Of a stretch of DNA of 64,000 nucleotides, positions 32,517 through 43,510 are shown one piece after another. The DNA comes from Undaria pinnatifida (taxonomy: Eukaryota > Sar > Phaeophyceae > Laminariales > Alariaceae): the NCBI GenBank assembly GCA_012845835.1, contig JABAKD010000005.1, positions 12,647,205-12,711,204 on the forward strand, given 5' to 3'. The notes below the pieces were generated by a model. The model did not search any database. It was not told the DNA's origin and worked only from the letters and a program-made list of their open reading frames with translations. A program made the translations under genes and the position numbers. Numbering within the stretch: the first letter of the stretch is position 1; every line of letters starts with the position of its first letter.

Positions 32517-32880
32517 CATAGTGTTGTAAGTCTTAGATTGGGTAAGCTACCGGTTAACCTTTTGTAAGTGGTCAAACGGACTAATACCCTACTAATACCT
32601 TGACAAATGGCGTCGTCGACAGACCATGGGTTTTTCGGGTCGTGGGTTCGATCCCCACCATCCACAATAATAAATTTTTCAGATTTTCCCCACGTCGAAT
32701 TTGAAAAATACTCTCCCCGGTACCCCAGGGAATGAAACGGCTTGGATAAATGACAGGTCCGCCCGTATATCCGGCCGACCTGCTATCTCGCCGTTTCAGG
32801 GGGGAGAGTGTTGTAAGGCTTAGTTTGGGTAAGCTACCGGTTAACCTTTTGCAAGTGGTCAAACGGACTAATAATAACAC
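32517..32880 (+). mobile_element. S2 tRNA-like repeat with terminal direct repeats
   Basis: A ~68-bp sequence (gtgttgtaag-cttag, tgggtaagctaccggttaac, gtggtcaaacggactaat) stands at both ends (about 32517-32590 and 32808-32875), 292 bp apart. Between them lie the A-box candidate tggcgtcgtcgacag and a perfect B-box ggttcgatccc set in gtgggttcgatccccac (about 32643). The arrangement could be a head-to-tail SINE dimer remnant or a very small LTR-like element. Confidence 0.75.
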
Positions 32881-32944
32881 AGATACCCCACTAATACCTT
32901 AATCAACGCACTAATACCGTACTAATAACCGACACTAGAGTCTG

Positions 32945-33064
32945 GCCCGTGACCACCTGGCCTATTGCGACTTGACCACCAACTGGCAAAAAAAGCGCGC
33001 GAACGACATTGTCCGCGCACACCACGCCCTCACAGATTCCTGCGTTAACCGCAGAAACTCCGCC
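32945..33064 (+). pseudogene. Ty3/gypsy integrase scrap, 40 codons
   Basis: Reads ARDHLAYCDLTTNWQKKRAN, then DIVRAHHALTDSCVNRRNSA, without stops. The segment after LTTNWQ corresponds to the stretch beyond the integrase catalytic core seen in the 46-54 kb element (RQQHANDIVREVHALTVRSA on the minus strand near 46930). The match stops abruptly where an S2 repeat begins. It shows that another copy of the same retrotransposon lineage was once here. Confidence 0.65.
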
Positions 33065-33067
33065 CAC

Positions 33068-33330
33068 CGGATATACGGGCAGACCTGTCCTTTCTCCAAG
33101 CTGTTTCATTCCCTGCGGTACCAGGGAGAGTATTTTTCAAGTTCACATGGGGAAAATCTGAAAAGTTTATTATTGTGAATGGTGGGGATCAAACCCACGA
33201 CCCAAAAAACCCATGGTCTGTCGACGACGCCATTTGTTAAGGAATTAGTAGGGTATTAGTCCGTTTGACCACTCACTTGCAAAAGGTTAACCAGTAGCTT
33301 ACCCAAACTAAGCCTTATGACAATAGTAAC
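33068..33330 (-). mobile_element. S2 tRNA-like repeat copy
   Basis: Inverse of the 32.5-kb copy. The minus strand carries cgtgggtttgatccccacca, the T-arm with one change in the B-box, and tggcgtcgtcgacagacc. It ends in ggtcaaacggactaatacc and gcttagtttgggtaagcta. Confidence 0.75.
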
Positions 33331-33334
33331 TGAC

Positions 33335-33778
33335 TGGAGAATCAATAACTGACTTTGAGAATCAAAAACTGACTTTTGATAATGAACAACTGACTTTGAG
33401 GAATTCATAACGGGCTTTGAGAATTAACAACTGACTTTAAGAATCAATAACTGACCCTGAGAATTAACAACTGACATTGAGAATTAACAAATGCCTTTGA
33501 GAATCGAAAACTGACACTGAGAATTCACAACTGACTGTGAGAATGACCGACTGACTTTGAGGATCAATAACTGACCCTGAGAAAATATCAACTGACATTA
33601 AGAATTCACAACTGACTTTGAGAACCAATAATAGCTTACCCTGAGAATTACCAACTGACATTGATAATTCACAACTGACTTTGAGAACCAATAGCTGACC
33701 CTGAGAATTAACAACTGGCACTGAGAATGAACAACCGACTTTGAGAATCAATAGCTGACTGACTGACTTCGAGAATCA
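33335..33778 (+). repeat. 20-bp minisatellite
   Basis: More than 20 imperfect units of aactgactttgagaatcaat. Because 20 is not a multiple of 3, a stop-free unit stays open in successive frames and gives a 95-codon minus-strand frame with 20-residue periodicity. That frame is an artefact. Two stray units occur at 34418-34460. Confidence 0.9.
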
Positions 33779-33782
33779 ATAA

Positions 33783-34395
33783 CACCAAGGCTACCGCAGG
33801 GGGGTCACTTTTGGGGTCTTTTTGTGCGCGATGACTCGAGGTTACTCGCGCGAGTGGCCCCTCTGTTGCTAGTAGCCATGCGGTCATATGATGAGGCAAG
33901 CTTTCGTGTGCTGTTTTGCTTTTTTTGCGATATCAATGAAAGGTTAGCTACGCTACACCAACAAAAAATCGCCCAACAAAATGTCTAAAGCTTGGTCAGG
34001 CCAATGGTACGGTAGCGGGGTTATGTTGTTTTACCCCCTTTTGGCCACTTTTTTTTCCAGTGTGGCTCGGGGGGTCGGCGTCACTCGCGCGAGTGACCTC
34101 TCTGCTCCTTCCGGTCACCGGCTTTCTTGCTGCTCAAAATTTCTCGATATTAATACGAAAAGGGATCGTATGGTTATCTACGCTCTGCATAAAAAAAATC
34201 GCTCAACTTATTCTTGTCCGTGAAGTACGAGGTCACTCACGCGATATTGATGGTCAACACCCGGCGGTAAAAATCGGGGGTAGTCTCCTACCGTATCCTT
34301 CATCGTCAGTGAGGTACTACAGAGTTACTCGTGCGAGTGGCTGGTGAAAACCCGGTTGAGGAACACGGGATATCCCCTACCCCGTAGCCTCGGTG
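33783..34395. mobile_element. M2 inverted-repeat element, 613 bp
   Basis: Left end caccaaggctac and right end gtagcctcggtg are inverted repeats (one mismatch in 12). They are flanked by a 4-bp duplication ATAA at 33779-33782 and 34396-34399. Inside are several palindromes of the type ctcgcgcgag (about 33846, 34083 and 34325, the last degraded). It has no open frame for a transposase, so it is non-autonomous. Homologous to 49740-50009 at both ends. Confidence 0.8.
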
Positions 34396-34399
34396 ATAA

Positions 34400-35019
34400 C
34401 CGACAATCTTGGAGTGGGACTTTGAAAATCATGTAACTGATTGTGATAATCAAACACTGACTATGATCGCCAATTAGCAGCAGCAGCAGCAGCTGCGCTG
34501 CTAGCTCATAAGCTAAGCTAGATAGAGTGGAGTGTGTTCTGTCTTTCCGTTATATCGGCAATTTCTACCCAAGGACATCATCACTGAAACACCGAGAAGT
34601 GTTTATTCGGATTCTTCATCCTAGAGAGATACAAAGTGCACCTGACCAGAGTGTGAAGCAGAGAAACGTGTACCAAGTCCGCTCTCTCTCCGAAAATTAG
34701 AAGACACTACTCTGTGTTCACTTTAGCTCTCAATATCCTGGGTCTGTGTACGAATCATAACCCATCGGTCGCTAAAGTATCAACCAAGCAGCGTAAATAG
34801 GTCAACGGCGTTCCGTCAGTGATTCGAAAGAAAGCAAGTAAGCGTTGTAGCTGCTTGTGAGCGATGTACGCCAAAACTTATTACATAACACATGCTCGTT
34901 AAGCGTTTCGGAACCAATAGATGAGAACGATACAGAGAAAGAACGGCGAGACTTTCCCCAAACCCACCCTTCCTCTCCTAGTCTTTCCTGTATTTTTGTG
35001 CCCGGTTAAACAGAAATTT
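34400..35019. other. Unassigned sequence
   Basis: Two leftover 20-bp minisatellite units at the start and a CAG run at about 34469-34490. No gene recognised. Confidence 0.4.
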
Positions 35020-35470
35020 GCCGCATGTTAACACACGCATAACAAGCGTGGTCCTGTATAGCACTGCGACCTTGTTTGTCCTCGCGACAAAATTATTTAT
35101 AACCCTGCCTCCTCCTCCCCCCCTCTTTTTCACCCCCTCCCCGCCCCGCCCTGCACCCCCCCTAAAACCTCCGCCCTCCCCTCACCGGTTATACGACTTA
35201 CAGGATATACATGATGAGCGGATACATTCCTTCCACAGCCGTTGTACTTTGTCCCCCTCAAAAAACGGGTTTATAGTTTTCGCGCACAGATTGTTTAACA
35301 TCACCCTGTTGACCCTGGTTCAAGTTACACTGTAGTTCTAAGGGGAATCGCCTACCTATATCCCTAATGAGGACATACACAGCAATACGCGATCGGAGTA
35401 TCAGACACAGCTCGCAAAGATTAGTTTCGACGAAATCTTCGATCTCACAGCTGGACTATATATTTATATT
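35020..35470 (-). repeat. R1 dispersed repeat, reverse copy
   Basis: Matches the 1665-2110 copy: C-rich tract at about 35105-35165, cctcccctcaccggtta, ttccttccacagccgt, gtttatagttttcgcgc, taatgaggacatacacagc, and the end ctcacagctgga. Confidence 0.85.
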
Positions 35471-36083
35471 ATTTTGTATATGTTGCATGTCAAGCCTTAC
35501 AATTAGGTTGCATGCTGCACATTGTCGGGTGGCAACACGATGACAAAAATGATGACAATACTTATATTTGAATACTGCTGATAACCGTTTTGAGCTTTTG
35601 AGACTTCAGAGGACCAAGGTGATGTACCCCCCTTTTGATCAGGCTGCTCGCGCGAGTGGCTCGTAGGTCCCTCCCTACCTGAGTCACACATGGACTGAAA
35701 ACTAGTTCGTTGGGTGGGCTAATGTTATAGAGTGATGTGAGCATCTAGCTAGAGATGCAACGATAGGTCCCTTGAACGGTCCTTGTAGGGCTCATGTAGT
35801 ATTTGGTTGTTCCAGTATTGTGTTCTTTACATCCTAAAGTGGACAACCGTTGATGGGACAGGACAATATTACGAGGGTGGCGGCAGATTGATAGCATCTC
35901 CCGCCTCCATCAAATTACTCGGAGAGTCTTGCCTTCACTGAACCTTGAGCTAAGAAAGTATAACCAACAAGACGCTCAACAGCGCGAAACGATGCCTCTC
36001 GGTGCCGATAACTCCTGCGCCCCTTATCACCCATCAGTACCTTGACAGGTGGCGTCGGCGGCATCGTTAATGCCTCGTCGCCG
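35471..36083. other. Unassigned; possible M2 trace
   Basis: The palindrome-like ctcgcgcgagtggctc at about 35647 with nearby ggaccaaggtgatgtacccc may be a degraded M2 copy. No gene recognised. Confidence 0.35.
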
Positions 36084-36430
36084 TCTACCTCGGCAATACC
36101 ATCGTCTTCGACCCCGTCCCCACCGCCCACGTCTCCAACATCCGCGACCTCTTTGGGCGCCTACGGAAGTACAACCTGAAGGTTTCTCCTGCCAAAGCCA
36201 AACTTGGCGACACCGACGCCGACTTCCTGGGACACACCATCTTAGCCGGTTGCTTTCACCCGAATTCCGACAAGGTCGCCATCATGCCCAAGATGCCCAT
36301 GCCCGAAAACCAGAAGCAAGTGCGCGCGCTCATCGGGGGCGTCAATTACTACGTACGGCAAGTTCCTGGCAAGCCATTTCGAGGCGTCTCCGCCCCATCA
36401 TCGCTCTCCTCAAGCAGGGCTTCAAGTTCT
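36084..36430 (+). pseudogene. Ty3/gypsy reverse transcriptase fragment
   Basis: About 103 codons are open: VYLGNTIVFDPVPTAHV, LRKYNLKVSPAKAKLGDTDA, DFLGHTILAGCF, QVRALIGGVNYYVRQVPGK, before a frameshift into a frame that continues RRLRPIIALLKQGFKF. This is the palm-to-thumb part of a gypsy reverse transcriptase. The YxDD catalytic pair reads YLGN, so both aspartates are lost. The DADFLGH segment is shared with the 49-kb copy (DADFLGHSISLAG), so both belong to related lineages. Nothing else of the element remains around it. Confidence 0.8.
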
Positions 36431-37639
36431 GCCAAGGTGCGGCAGGGTGGTAAAGGGCACAGGGCGTATTGGTGCTGGGAGGCACCGCTTCGCGTTGTTT
36501 AACTTCCTCTCGCTGATTGTCTTTTCTTGGATCTTAAGGCGTGGTAGGGTCAATACTTCAAGTCGATCGATGGGGGTGGGAAATGCTATCAATCCCCCGC
36601 CACCCTCCTCGTACAGCAGTATTGTTCCATCACACTTCGCACGGACGACCACTTTGAGACCTAACGAACAATCCTGGAACGGCCAAATACAACATCAGGT
36701 CCACAAGGACCGTGCTACCTAAGCATCTTCGTATACATAGCTAGATACGCATATCGCACCATAACATTAGCCCATCCTGAATATTCGCGGATGCAGGTCA
36801 CACGACGAACGAAGGATGGCCACTATGATACCATCCCAAAATGGGAAAGAGGGGGGTCGAAGATGCGGCTATTCAAAACGACCGAAATGATATGTACCCC
36901 CATACCTCGCAAACGAAGCTATGAGACGCTTCTGGTAAGTAAGGTTAAGACGTGGTATACTGAATCGAAAAGCAAGCCCAGCAAAAGATGGGCGTAACAT
37001 GCAAAGATATATATCTATACTATAAAGCGGAAGAAAGAATGAGGAAGCGAAACACACGGCAATGCATACGGCCGGGTTCGTCGACAACGGGAGACCTAGA
37101 AGGGCACGCGGATGTTTCTGGGATCCTAGCGCGAGGAGCTCATTATCTCACCCTAAACATTACTTCAAAAGCGCCAGTTCGTTCAGCCCGACCAATGCTT
37201 CAACGCGCTAGTCCTAAGAAAATATACTCGAAAAAAATGTCATACCGACCGCACTTGAGAAGCTCAACCGGTAAGAGGTAAGAAACGTTTGGCCCAAAAA
37301 GTGTAACCCCTACCACCGTGGGATGACTCCGCAATGTGGCGTCGTTGATCGAATCGCCGATAAAAAAACTAGGAAACCTGCCGAAAATGAATGCAAAAGC
37401 AAAGACAACAACAACTACAAGGCGGACACAGAAATTGGCACAGAGGGATGAGGCGTAACAACCAATGCCATTGCGGTGCGTATCGCAAAACCGATAGCCG
37501 TGCAGGTACAGTCACTCGTCAGACAGATTGGCTCTGATCCGCTAATTTGTGATACTCTAAAAGCGACCCACCATATAGGAATTCGAGGGTCTTTTCTTCT
37601 TTTTGTTTTGCTCATCCCACATGCGAATATTATCTTGGC
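36431..37639. other. Unassigned; weak repeat shared with 45.3 kb
   Basis: About 36870-36945 (tcgaagatgcggctattca and following) resembles 45408-45475. Short plus-strand frames at 36791-36997 and 36988-37281 are basic and lysine-rich, with no family recognised. Confidence 0.35.
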
Positions 37640-38375
37640 ACTTTTTCTTTCTCCTACTTCCTCCCTAGACGTAACTCAGACCAGGGGTCACTGAACAGGC
37701 TTTTCTCTCCCCGCCCCACTACGATACGCGCCTTCAGACCAACGCCCGAATGGGTAGGGTGGACCGTAACTGGACCAAGTCCGGCGGAAGGCCATCTCCC
37801 ATGGCCAGGGGTTTTGCTAGTGGGTGAGCTTACGCAAGTCCCACACTACCCGGAAAGATGACATTCCGGATGGCTATCTCCACCGAAACTGACCCTCAGG
37901 GGACAGGCCGGGTCGACATACACACGCATCCGTATACAACGGCAGCTTGCGCTGCCGGGGTCAGCTTGCGCTGCCGGGGTTGTAACGAAGACCACTGATA
38001 GGGACAGCTTACGCTATACCTACGATGGGACCCGAAGGGTGCGCCAGCTAGCGTTGGGCTGCGAAAGCAACTGAGTTAAATCGACACACGACGCGTATGA
38101 AAATACGTGGGAGTGTGGTGAGTTAAAGCTTTATTTTTCCCCATCCGCCGGAGGATAAAAAAAAAAAAAAAAAAGATACGCGCCTTCGTTTTTATCGTGA
38201 GAATAATTCAGCGCTGTCTTCTCTCCTCGACTTGCGTCGAACTGTGCTTACCCACCTATAAATCTCTCAGGGTAGTCGGTGTCTCTGGAGAATGAAAATC
38301 TCCAACCGGGCGTTGAACCCCTGACTCCAGCCTTAGTCGTGTTCGAGCTCAACCACTAGATCACCGGGGCGACCG
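37640..38375 (-). mobile_element. S1 SINE, tail type B, split by an insertion
   Basis: On the minus strand the head ggtcgccccggtgatctagt has a good A-box (tgatctagtggttgagc) and the B-box ggttcaacgccc. The body has gacgcaagtcgaggagagaa and gcgctgaattattctcac. The tail after the insertion has gtagtggggcggggagag and cagtgacccctggtctgag. The tail matches 62778-63080 and 42655-42745 but not the type A copies. Confidence 0.75.
37736..38174 (+). mobile_element. Poly(A)-tailed retroposon nested in a SINE
   Basis: A 439-bp block ending in 18 A (38157-38174) is flanked by an exact 13-bp duplication gatacgcgccttc (37723-37735 and 38175-38187). This is the signature of target-primed reverse transcription. 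The S1 sequence reads on across the duplication. Inside are a 19-bp tandem duplication (cagcttgcgctgccggggt, about 37942-37979), a short palindrome atccgccggaggat just before the tail, and no coding frame. I do not recognise a tRNA, 5S or 7SL head. It may be a 5'-truncated LINE 3' end, a SINE of unknown head, or a retrocopied RNA. Confidence 0.85.
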
Positions 38376-41300
38376 GCTGCTGTGCTGTGGTCTTGAGACG
38401 ACGGTGATGCATGAAATAAGTACATCCCTACCCACCCGGATCCTTAGTCAGAAGGAAAAAGTGTCATAAAAAAATGACGATCACAACATCTGCGCTTCTC
38501 AATTGAAGCGCTTTCCATTGCACTCGGTGTCTAAACTACCATGAGTGCAAGGAGTCGTACGACAAGGCCACTGTCAGCGGTTGGCACTTCTTTGCGACCA
38601 AGGCTACGGCACTGCAGCAGTAATATAGTGGGGGGGATGTTATGCTCCCATTTTTACTACCGAGTATAAACGATTCGCGCGAGTGGTTGTGCATCTCGCT
38701 CAAAACTGGAGTTAAACGTAGATTGTTGGCGCAGCATGACAAGCAATCCCACCGCGGCGGTGCATGTCGCGAAATCGAAAAAAAAAAAACGAGAAGCACA
38801 GAAGCTACCCTTACGGCCGGATAGAAAAAAGGTAGGCACTCGCACGACGGGAAAAAAAATCTACTACTGCTGTGCCCTTGGTTTCGCCGCAGTTTAGTAA
38901 GCATTATGAAGTCGCTGCAGGAGTAGTGTAGCTTGTGGCAGAGGTTACAACAGCCCAGCGTTGTATAACATGTTTCACAAGACAAGCACTTAGCACGTCG
39001 ATGTTATGTAGCTCTTACAGTAGTAGTACGTAGCAACAGCGTGGCAAGCTACAACAACGGTAACAATTGCACAGCGGGATATGCTTCGCGCGATAAACAA
39101 GCCGGCGTGCTGCACCTATTACAGACAGCAGGACACGTAACGCACTGGATCTCTGAGGGTAGATTCGTCTAATCGTACTCACTTTGGTGCAGATGGGCAC
39201 ATAATCCACGCGCTGTACAACGTGTATATAGCCCTACTCACACAGGTGGCCATGTCGAGGAGGGTGTTTAGTGTTTGGACTATAAGCTCAATCAACGCTT
39301 GCTTGCGAGGTCGCCAGGAGGCTAGGCAGTGCAGGGGGGGTGATTAGCAAACACCCATGGCGTGGAGATGGAGTCTAAATGTGGCTTATGAGGCACAGGC
39401 GCAAGGAATAACAACACAAGGAACCACGGCTCCTTTTTTTTACTGCGAACTCCATAGTAGGCCGCTCGAGCGGCTGGCTTTGCCTGTCGCTCAAAACTAA
39501 GCAAGTACCTGCTTAGGGGCCTATTACTATGCCGGCGTAAAGTAACAAAATGTTTCCATTGCAAAACGGAGCATACATATATCGCGATATATCGCGAAAC
39601 CCAAAGGGCCAAAAGCTTTCGATTGCAAACAACTGGGGTCGCGGCTCGCGCTCTAGACTATACATATAAAGTTGACCCCCACCGTAGAGCTCTCGTCGCG
39701 GGTTTTGCGGCTGATGACACCGATCGCAAAGAGAAGTAGGCCCCAGACCTTGGTAGTAGTAGTAGCTGCCGGTGGGCATTTGACAGTGTGTACAGTGGGA
39801 GCACGTGATGCGTTTGGCCACAGAAAAAAAAAGAGTGAAATAACATGGCAAAGTGCCACACCCACAACTCGCAGAATACAACCAGGTAAAAAAAGATTGA
39901 CAAAATTATACGCCCCACCCAGCGTGATCGTACCTACAGCACTGCTACTGTACGGAATATAATATATACTTCGAAGTATATACGAGTAGTCTATATATAT
40001 ACGCACTTCTGGTGTACAATGTAGTTTGCGACTGCAGGGCTTGTCTCTCTTGGAGGAGGTATCGACGCGGACACTGGTTGTGCTAGTAGATGTGCAGTCT
40101 ACTAGCCTAATAGGTAGGTAAAAATATCAATCCAATGCGAACACACGGCAGTATAGTAGGACGTATCATGTTGCCTGGAATATTTCAGAAGGACCGGTGC
40201 ACAAGGATCCGAGTCTCTCTTAACACCCCACCCCCACCCCCCCGCCCTTGTTGAGGGGCCAAACAACATTTTTTACTTTGGTTTTTTTGTCGTTTTTTGT
40301 CATGCAATATCTCGCGAAATCGTGCGTTGCTGTCGTTTACTGCGTGCTGAGAGTACATCCACAAGTACGCCTAATACCTGGTGCCACACAAGAAACAATT
40401 CGGGATCATATTAATGTGACGAGCTTGCTCGCACGATAAAGGGTGGGAAAACCCGCCAAAAGGCGACCAGTGCCAGGACTGTTATGCCATGACAAAGATA
40501 TCATTGCTCTGACCTATCTCGGGGTATATATGCAGGTGGAAAACGCACATATAGTCTACATACCTGGCGTGTAGGTCGAAGTGTATATCGATCGCCGCGA
40601 ATACGAACGTACAACCACCGCTATGTACCATGCACTACTGTATTAATAGCTCGACCTCGATGTCTCTCCTTGATCGTCTTGAACAGTTAGTGCTCGCATC
40701 GAGGCCACCTCCCCTTCGAAGCGTGACATATGTTTTGTTCCCCCCTTTGTCTATGTTTCCGCGTCTATACCTTGCTCTTCTTGTTTCCCTTCGTATCCTT
40801 GCGCCCAGGTGGATGTGTCCTTCGTGTCTTCGTCCCCCGATTGCCACTGCTGTTAGACCGTCAGTGCCTACTACCGAACTTCAAATCCCGCGCTTGTGTG
40901 CTTCACAGGGTTATAACTCTTGCAAATACAGCGTCTTAGCCTTCTTACAAGATGTGGGGGAAGCTGTATAGTCTAGACTAATAGCCTCATTTTCGTCGTT
41001 TGTTTCAAATAGCCATATCTTTGGTCCCCCTTTCTTCCAATGTCTGGGTGTTTCACGAGTATTATTGGCATCCTTTCATTATCTTATGACCTGCACATAG
41101 CTACGGCTAGACTATTCAGGGTAGCCTAACGTTGCAACAATGGAGTGTTCTATGTAGTAGGTGGGCAAACTAGTCTATATATTTAATGTAAAACCATGGC
41201 CTAGCAGATGTGAACACACGGCATAGTTGGGATGAAGCCTAAGTAGTAGTGACAGTATATATGTCACAGCAGTCAAGCCAAGGCCATCGTGTAGTATAGA

Positions 41301-41924
41301 TGGACGAGAATGTAAGTGCCAGTGTGATGCGCGTAGGCTAAAGCGGCATCTCGTCGCCCATCGGTTTACCGTCCAATAGAGTATGATCTTGTCAGCCCCG
41401 TTGTGCCTAGCAGCGAGCAAACGGAGAGATGGTGGCAAAAGCATCACGAACCATGAGGAGAGCGCCTCAACACCAACAACCCAGCGTTCTCCTCGAGGAC
41501 TTCTTGACACAACGCAAGGTGAATGTTGCACCGTCCGGTGTCCAGTACTCCCACCGCGACAATATTGGAGCCTACTCAACAAAAATCGATTATCCTACGA
41601 GTAGTTAACCTACCGCTTTGACGCACAACGCCACCCGGTTCTTCTAGCAGCTCGTGAGTGCCGCCTCTCCATCCCCATCTATACAACCGCCTTTCCTGAT
41701 TATTCTCTTCCGTCTTTGTGCAACCCCGCGCCGGGTTAACCCATTCTCAATTATTTTCCGCCACCGCGTTTTCCTCCGCCTCGTCGTCCTTCTTTTGTAA
41801 GTACATGGACCAAACTAAACAAGCTCATACTATATCCTATAAACAGTGCTGGCGTACGCTAAATGCACAGCATTACAAACGTAATACGCTAAGTAAGCCG
41901 TACTGGTTGCTATATATATATGTC
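38376..41924. other. Unassigned, no gene recognised
   Basis: No recognisable gene in 3.5 kb. Phrases such as cgcgcgagtgg (about 38677) and gtcgctcaaaact (38697 and 39487) recall M2 interiors and may be old copies. Open frames of 113-149 codons on both strands overlap one another and lack domains. Short C runs at about 40225-40245. Confidence 0.35.
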
Positions 41925-42062
41925 GCCGACCTATATCCTTAATGAGGACACACAACCCGTAATACGCGCGATCCATTATCACACATAGCTTGCAAAATAG
42001 ATGAATTTCGACAAAATCTTCGATCTCACAGCTGGCGTGTGTCCTTATTTTTATAATATTCA
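41925..42062 (-). repeat. R1 terminal fragment, reverse
   Basis: gtcgccgacctatatcctta, atgaggacacacaacccg, taatacgcgcgatcc, ttcgacaaaatcttcgatct, cacagctgg, and an AT-rich end. Only the terminal third of R1 is present. Confidence 0.85.
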
Positions 42063-42402
42063 ACACTTTGTAACAGTATTAGTTACGTCTGGGGAGGGAG
42101 ACAAGGAGAATTAAGAAGTGTGTTGAGACAAAAAAAAAAAAAAGGGATCGAGGGATGACGAGCAAAAAAATGGAAATAAAAATAAAACCAATAAGGCGCG
42201 GGGAGCGAACAGTCTTCTGCTCGTAGAAACAGTACTTACTAACGTTTCCAACGGCTATACATCGTACTGGTATATCGTAGGAGATCGACGTACGACCACA
42301 ACCAGTCTTTGCATGTATAGACTATAACGTTTCGCAACAAAATCCGAGTGTTTTTCAGGCTTGCTTGTGGACGGTCGATCGGTGGGTCCTATTTGAGCGT
42401 TG

Positions 42403-42583
42403 GTAGTGTAGTGTAGTGTAGTGTAGTGTAGTGTAGGGTAGGGTAGGGTAGTAGTGCAGTGTAGTGTAGTGTAGTGTAGTGTAGTGTAGTGTAGTGTAGT
42501 GTAGTGTAGTGTAGTGTAGTGTGGTGTGGTGTGGTGTAGTGTAGTGTAGTGTAGTGTAGTGTAGTGTAGCGTAGTGTAGTGAA
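42403..42583 (+). repeat. (TAGTG)n pentanucleotide array
   Basis: About 36 units of tagtg with variants tagggt, gcagtg and tggtg. Frames of His/Tyr/Thr on the minus strand come from it. It is not the TTTAGGG-type telomere repeat. Confidence 0.9.
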
Positions 42584-42654
42584 TAAATCAGGTGGGGTTG
42601 GCCTGGCCACCCATAAGGGCTCTTCTTTGTGCAGTTTCACGGGATTGCAATTGA

Positions 42655-42745
42655 TAGTCGATGCTGTCGTCGTAGTTGGGAGGGGGGAAAAGAGCCTGCT
42701 CAGTCACCCCGGATCCGAGTTGCGTGTAGGGAGGGAGAAAGAGAA
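42655..42745 (+). mobile_element. S1 SINE tail fragment, type B
   Basis: gtagttgggaggggggaaaa, agcctgctcagtcacccc, gatccgagttgcgtgtaggg and agaaagagaaagagaaagtg align with the tail of the 37.6-38.4 kb copy on its minus strand and with 62990-63060. Confidence 0.65.
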
Positions 42746-42904
42746 AGAGAAAGTGCGAAGGCAGTAGTAGATGGAGTGAGCACAAAAAAAAGAACTATTC
42801 TAATATCGACGATGCGCGGGGATCTTCTGGGTATCATACAGGGTCGGCGTCCCCGATGATAGAGCAGTAAAGTTAATGGTACCAGGTAGGTGGATATCGC
42901 CCGT

Positions 42905-43205
42905 CCTAGTAAAACCAACGTCCCCTTTTCAAGTCCCCTCGAGGGCACACTCGCTCATGCTCGTGGGGACTTTTCCTTGCGTAAAAAAAAAAACTATGAG
43001 AACTGCTTGTAGTGAAAAGCTCGAGAAGAGCGTGAGTTAGCAAACTTGATGAAAATCGAGAGAACAAAAAGAGCTGAATCAAAGCTGGTAGGAGTGCTGA
43101 ATGGACCTTGTATGCGATCATATCAATACGCGTACCGGGAGGGAGAAGGGGAGACACCAGGTCCTGTGACTAAGGCATATTGTCCAGAAAGTCGCCGAGG
43201 GTAAA
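42905..43205 (+). mobile_element. S1 SINE copy, tail type A, head degraded
   Basis: Starts in a T-arm remnant (ttttcaagtcccctcgagg), followed by gctcgtggggacttttcctt, gagcgtgagttagcaaactt, gatgaaaatcgagagaac, cgcgtaccgggagggagaag and gactaaggcatattgtccag. The A-box part is not recognisable. Confidence 0.7.
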
Positions 43206-43379
43206 AACTCATTAGTCTAAGTGTCGAGTTGAAGGCAACAGTGACTAAAAATATCAATAAAATAGTAAGTAAGTCATGACGACCGTTCTACTGTTTTTGA
43301 TAATAATAGTTACTGTTGGTGATGTTTCGAAGGATCGTGTGTGCTTTCACATTAACAAACTGGTGTTTCCGCTTTCCAC

Positions 43380-43510
43380 ACATGCATCTACACCCAGCAC
43401 AATCAATGTCCGTGCCGATTCCTCCTCGAGAGGCGAGTTCTGTGGTCACAAACTAACTGCAAGGCAGAGATGCACACTGCAAGTACAGTGCCGGAAGGCG
43501 ATTTGGCCAT
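43380..43510 (+). repeat. Dispersed repeat shared with 9.4 kb
   Basis: catctacacccagcacaatc, gtccgtgccgattcctc and gtggtcacaaacta correspond to 9390-9480. 43206-43379 is unassigned. Confidence 0.6.

Noticed and set aside
32640-32670. tRNA gene at the S2 T-arm
   Set aside because: Only the T-arm and a loose A-box are present, repeated in three copies with the same flanks, so it is a SINE head.
33464-33751. 95-codon periodic protein
   Set aside because: Artefact of the 20-bp minisatellite.
42403-42583. Interstitial telomere repeat
   Set aside because: The unit is TAGTG with only a few TAGGG variants, not a plant/algal TTTAGGG array.
42389-42640. 83-codon His/Tyr/Thr-rich frame
   Set aside because: Reads through the TAGTG pentanucleotide array.
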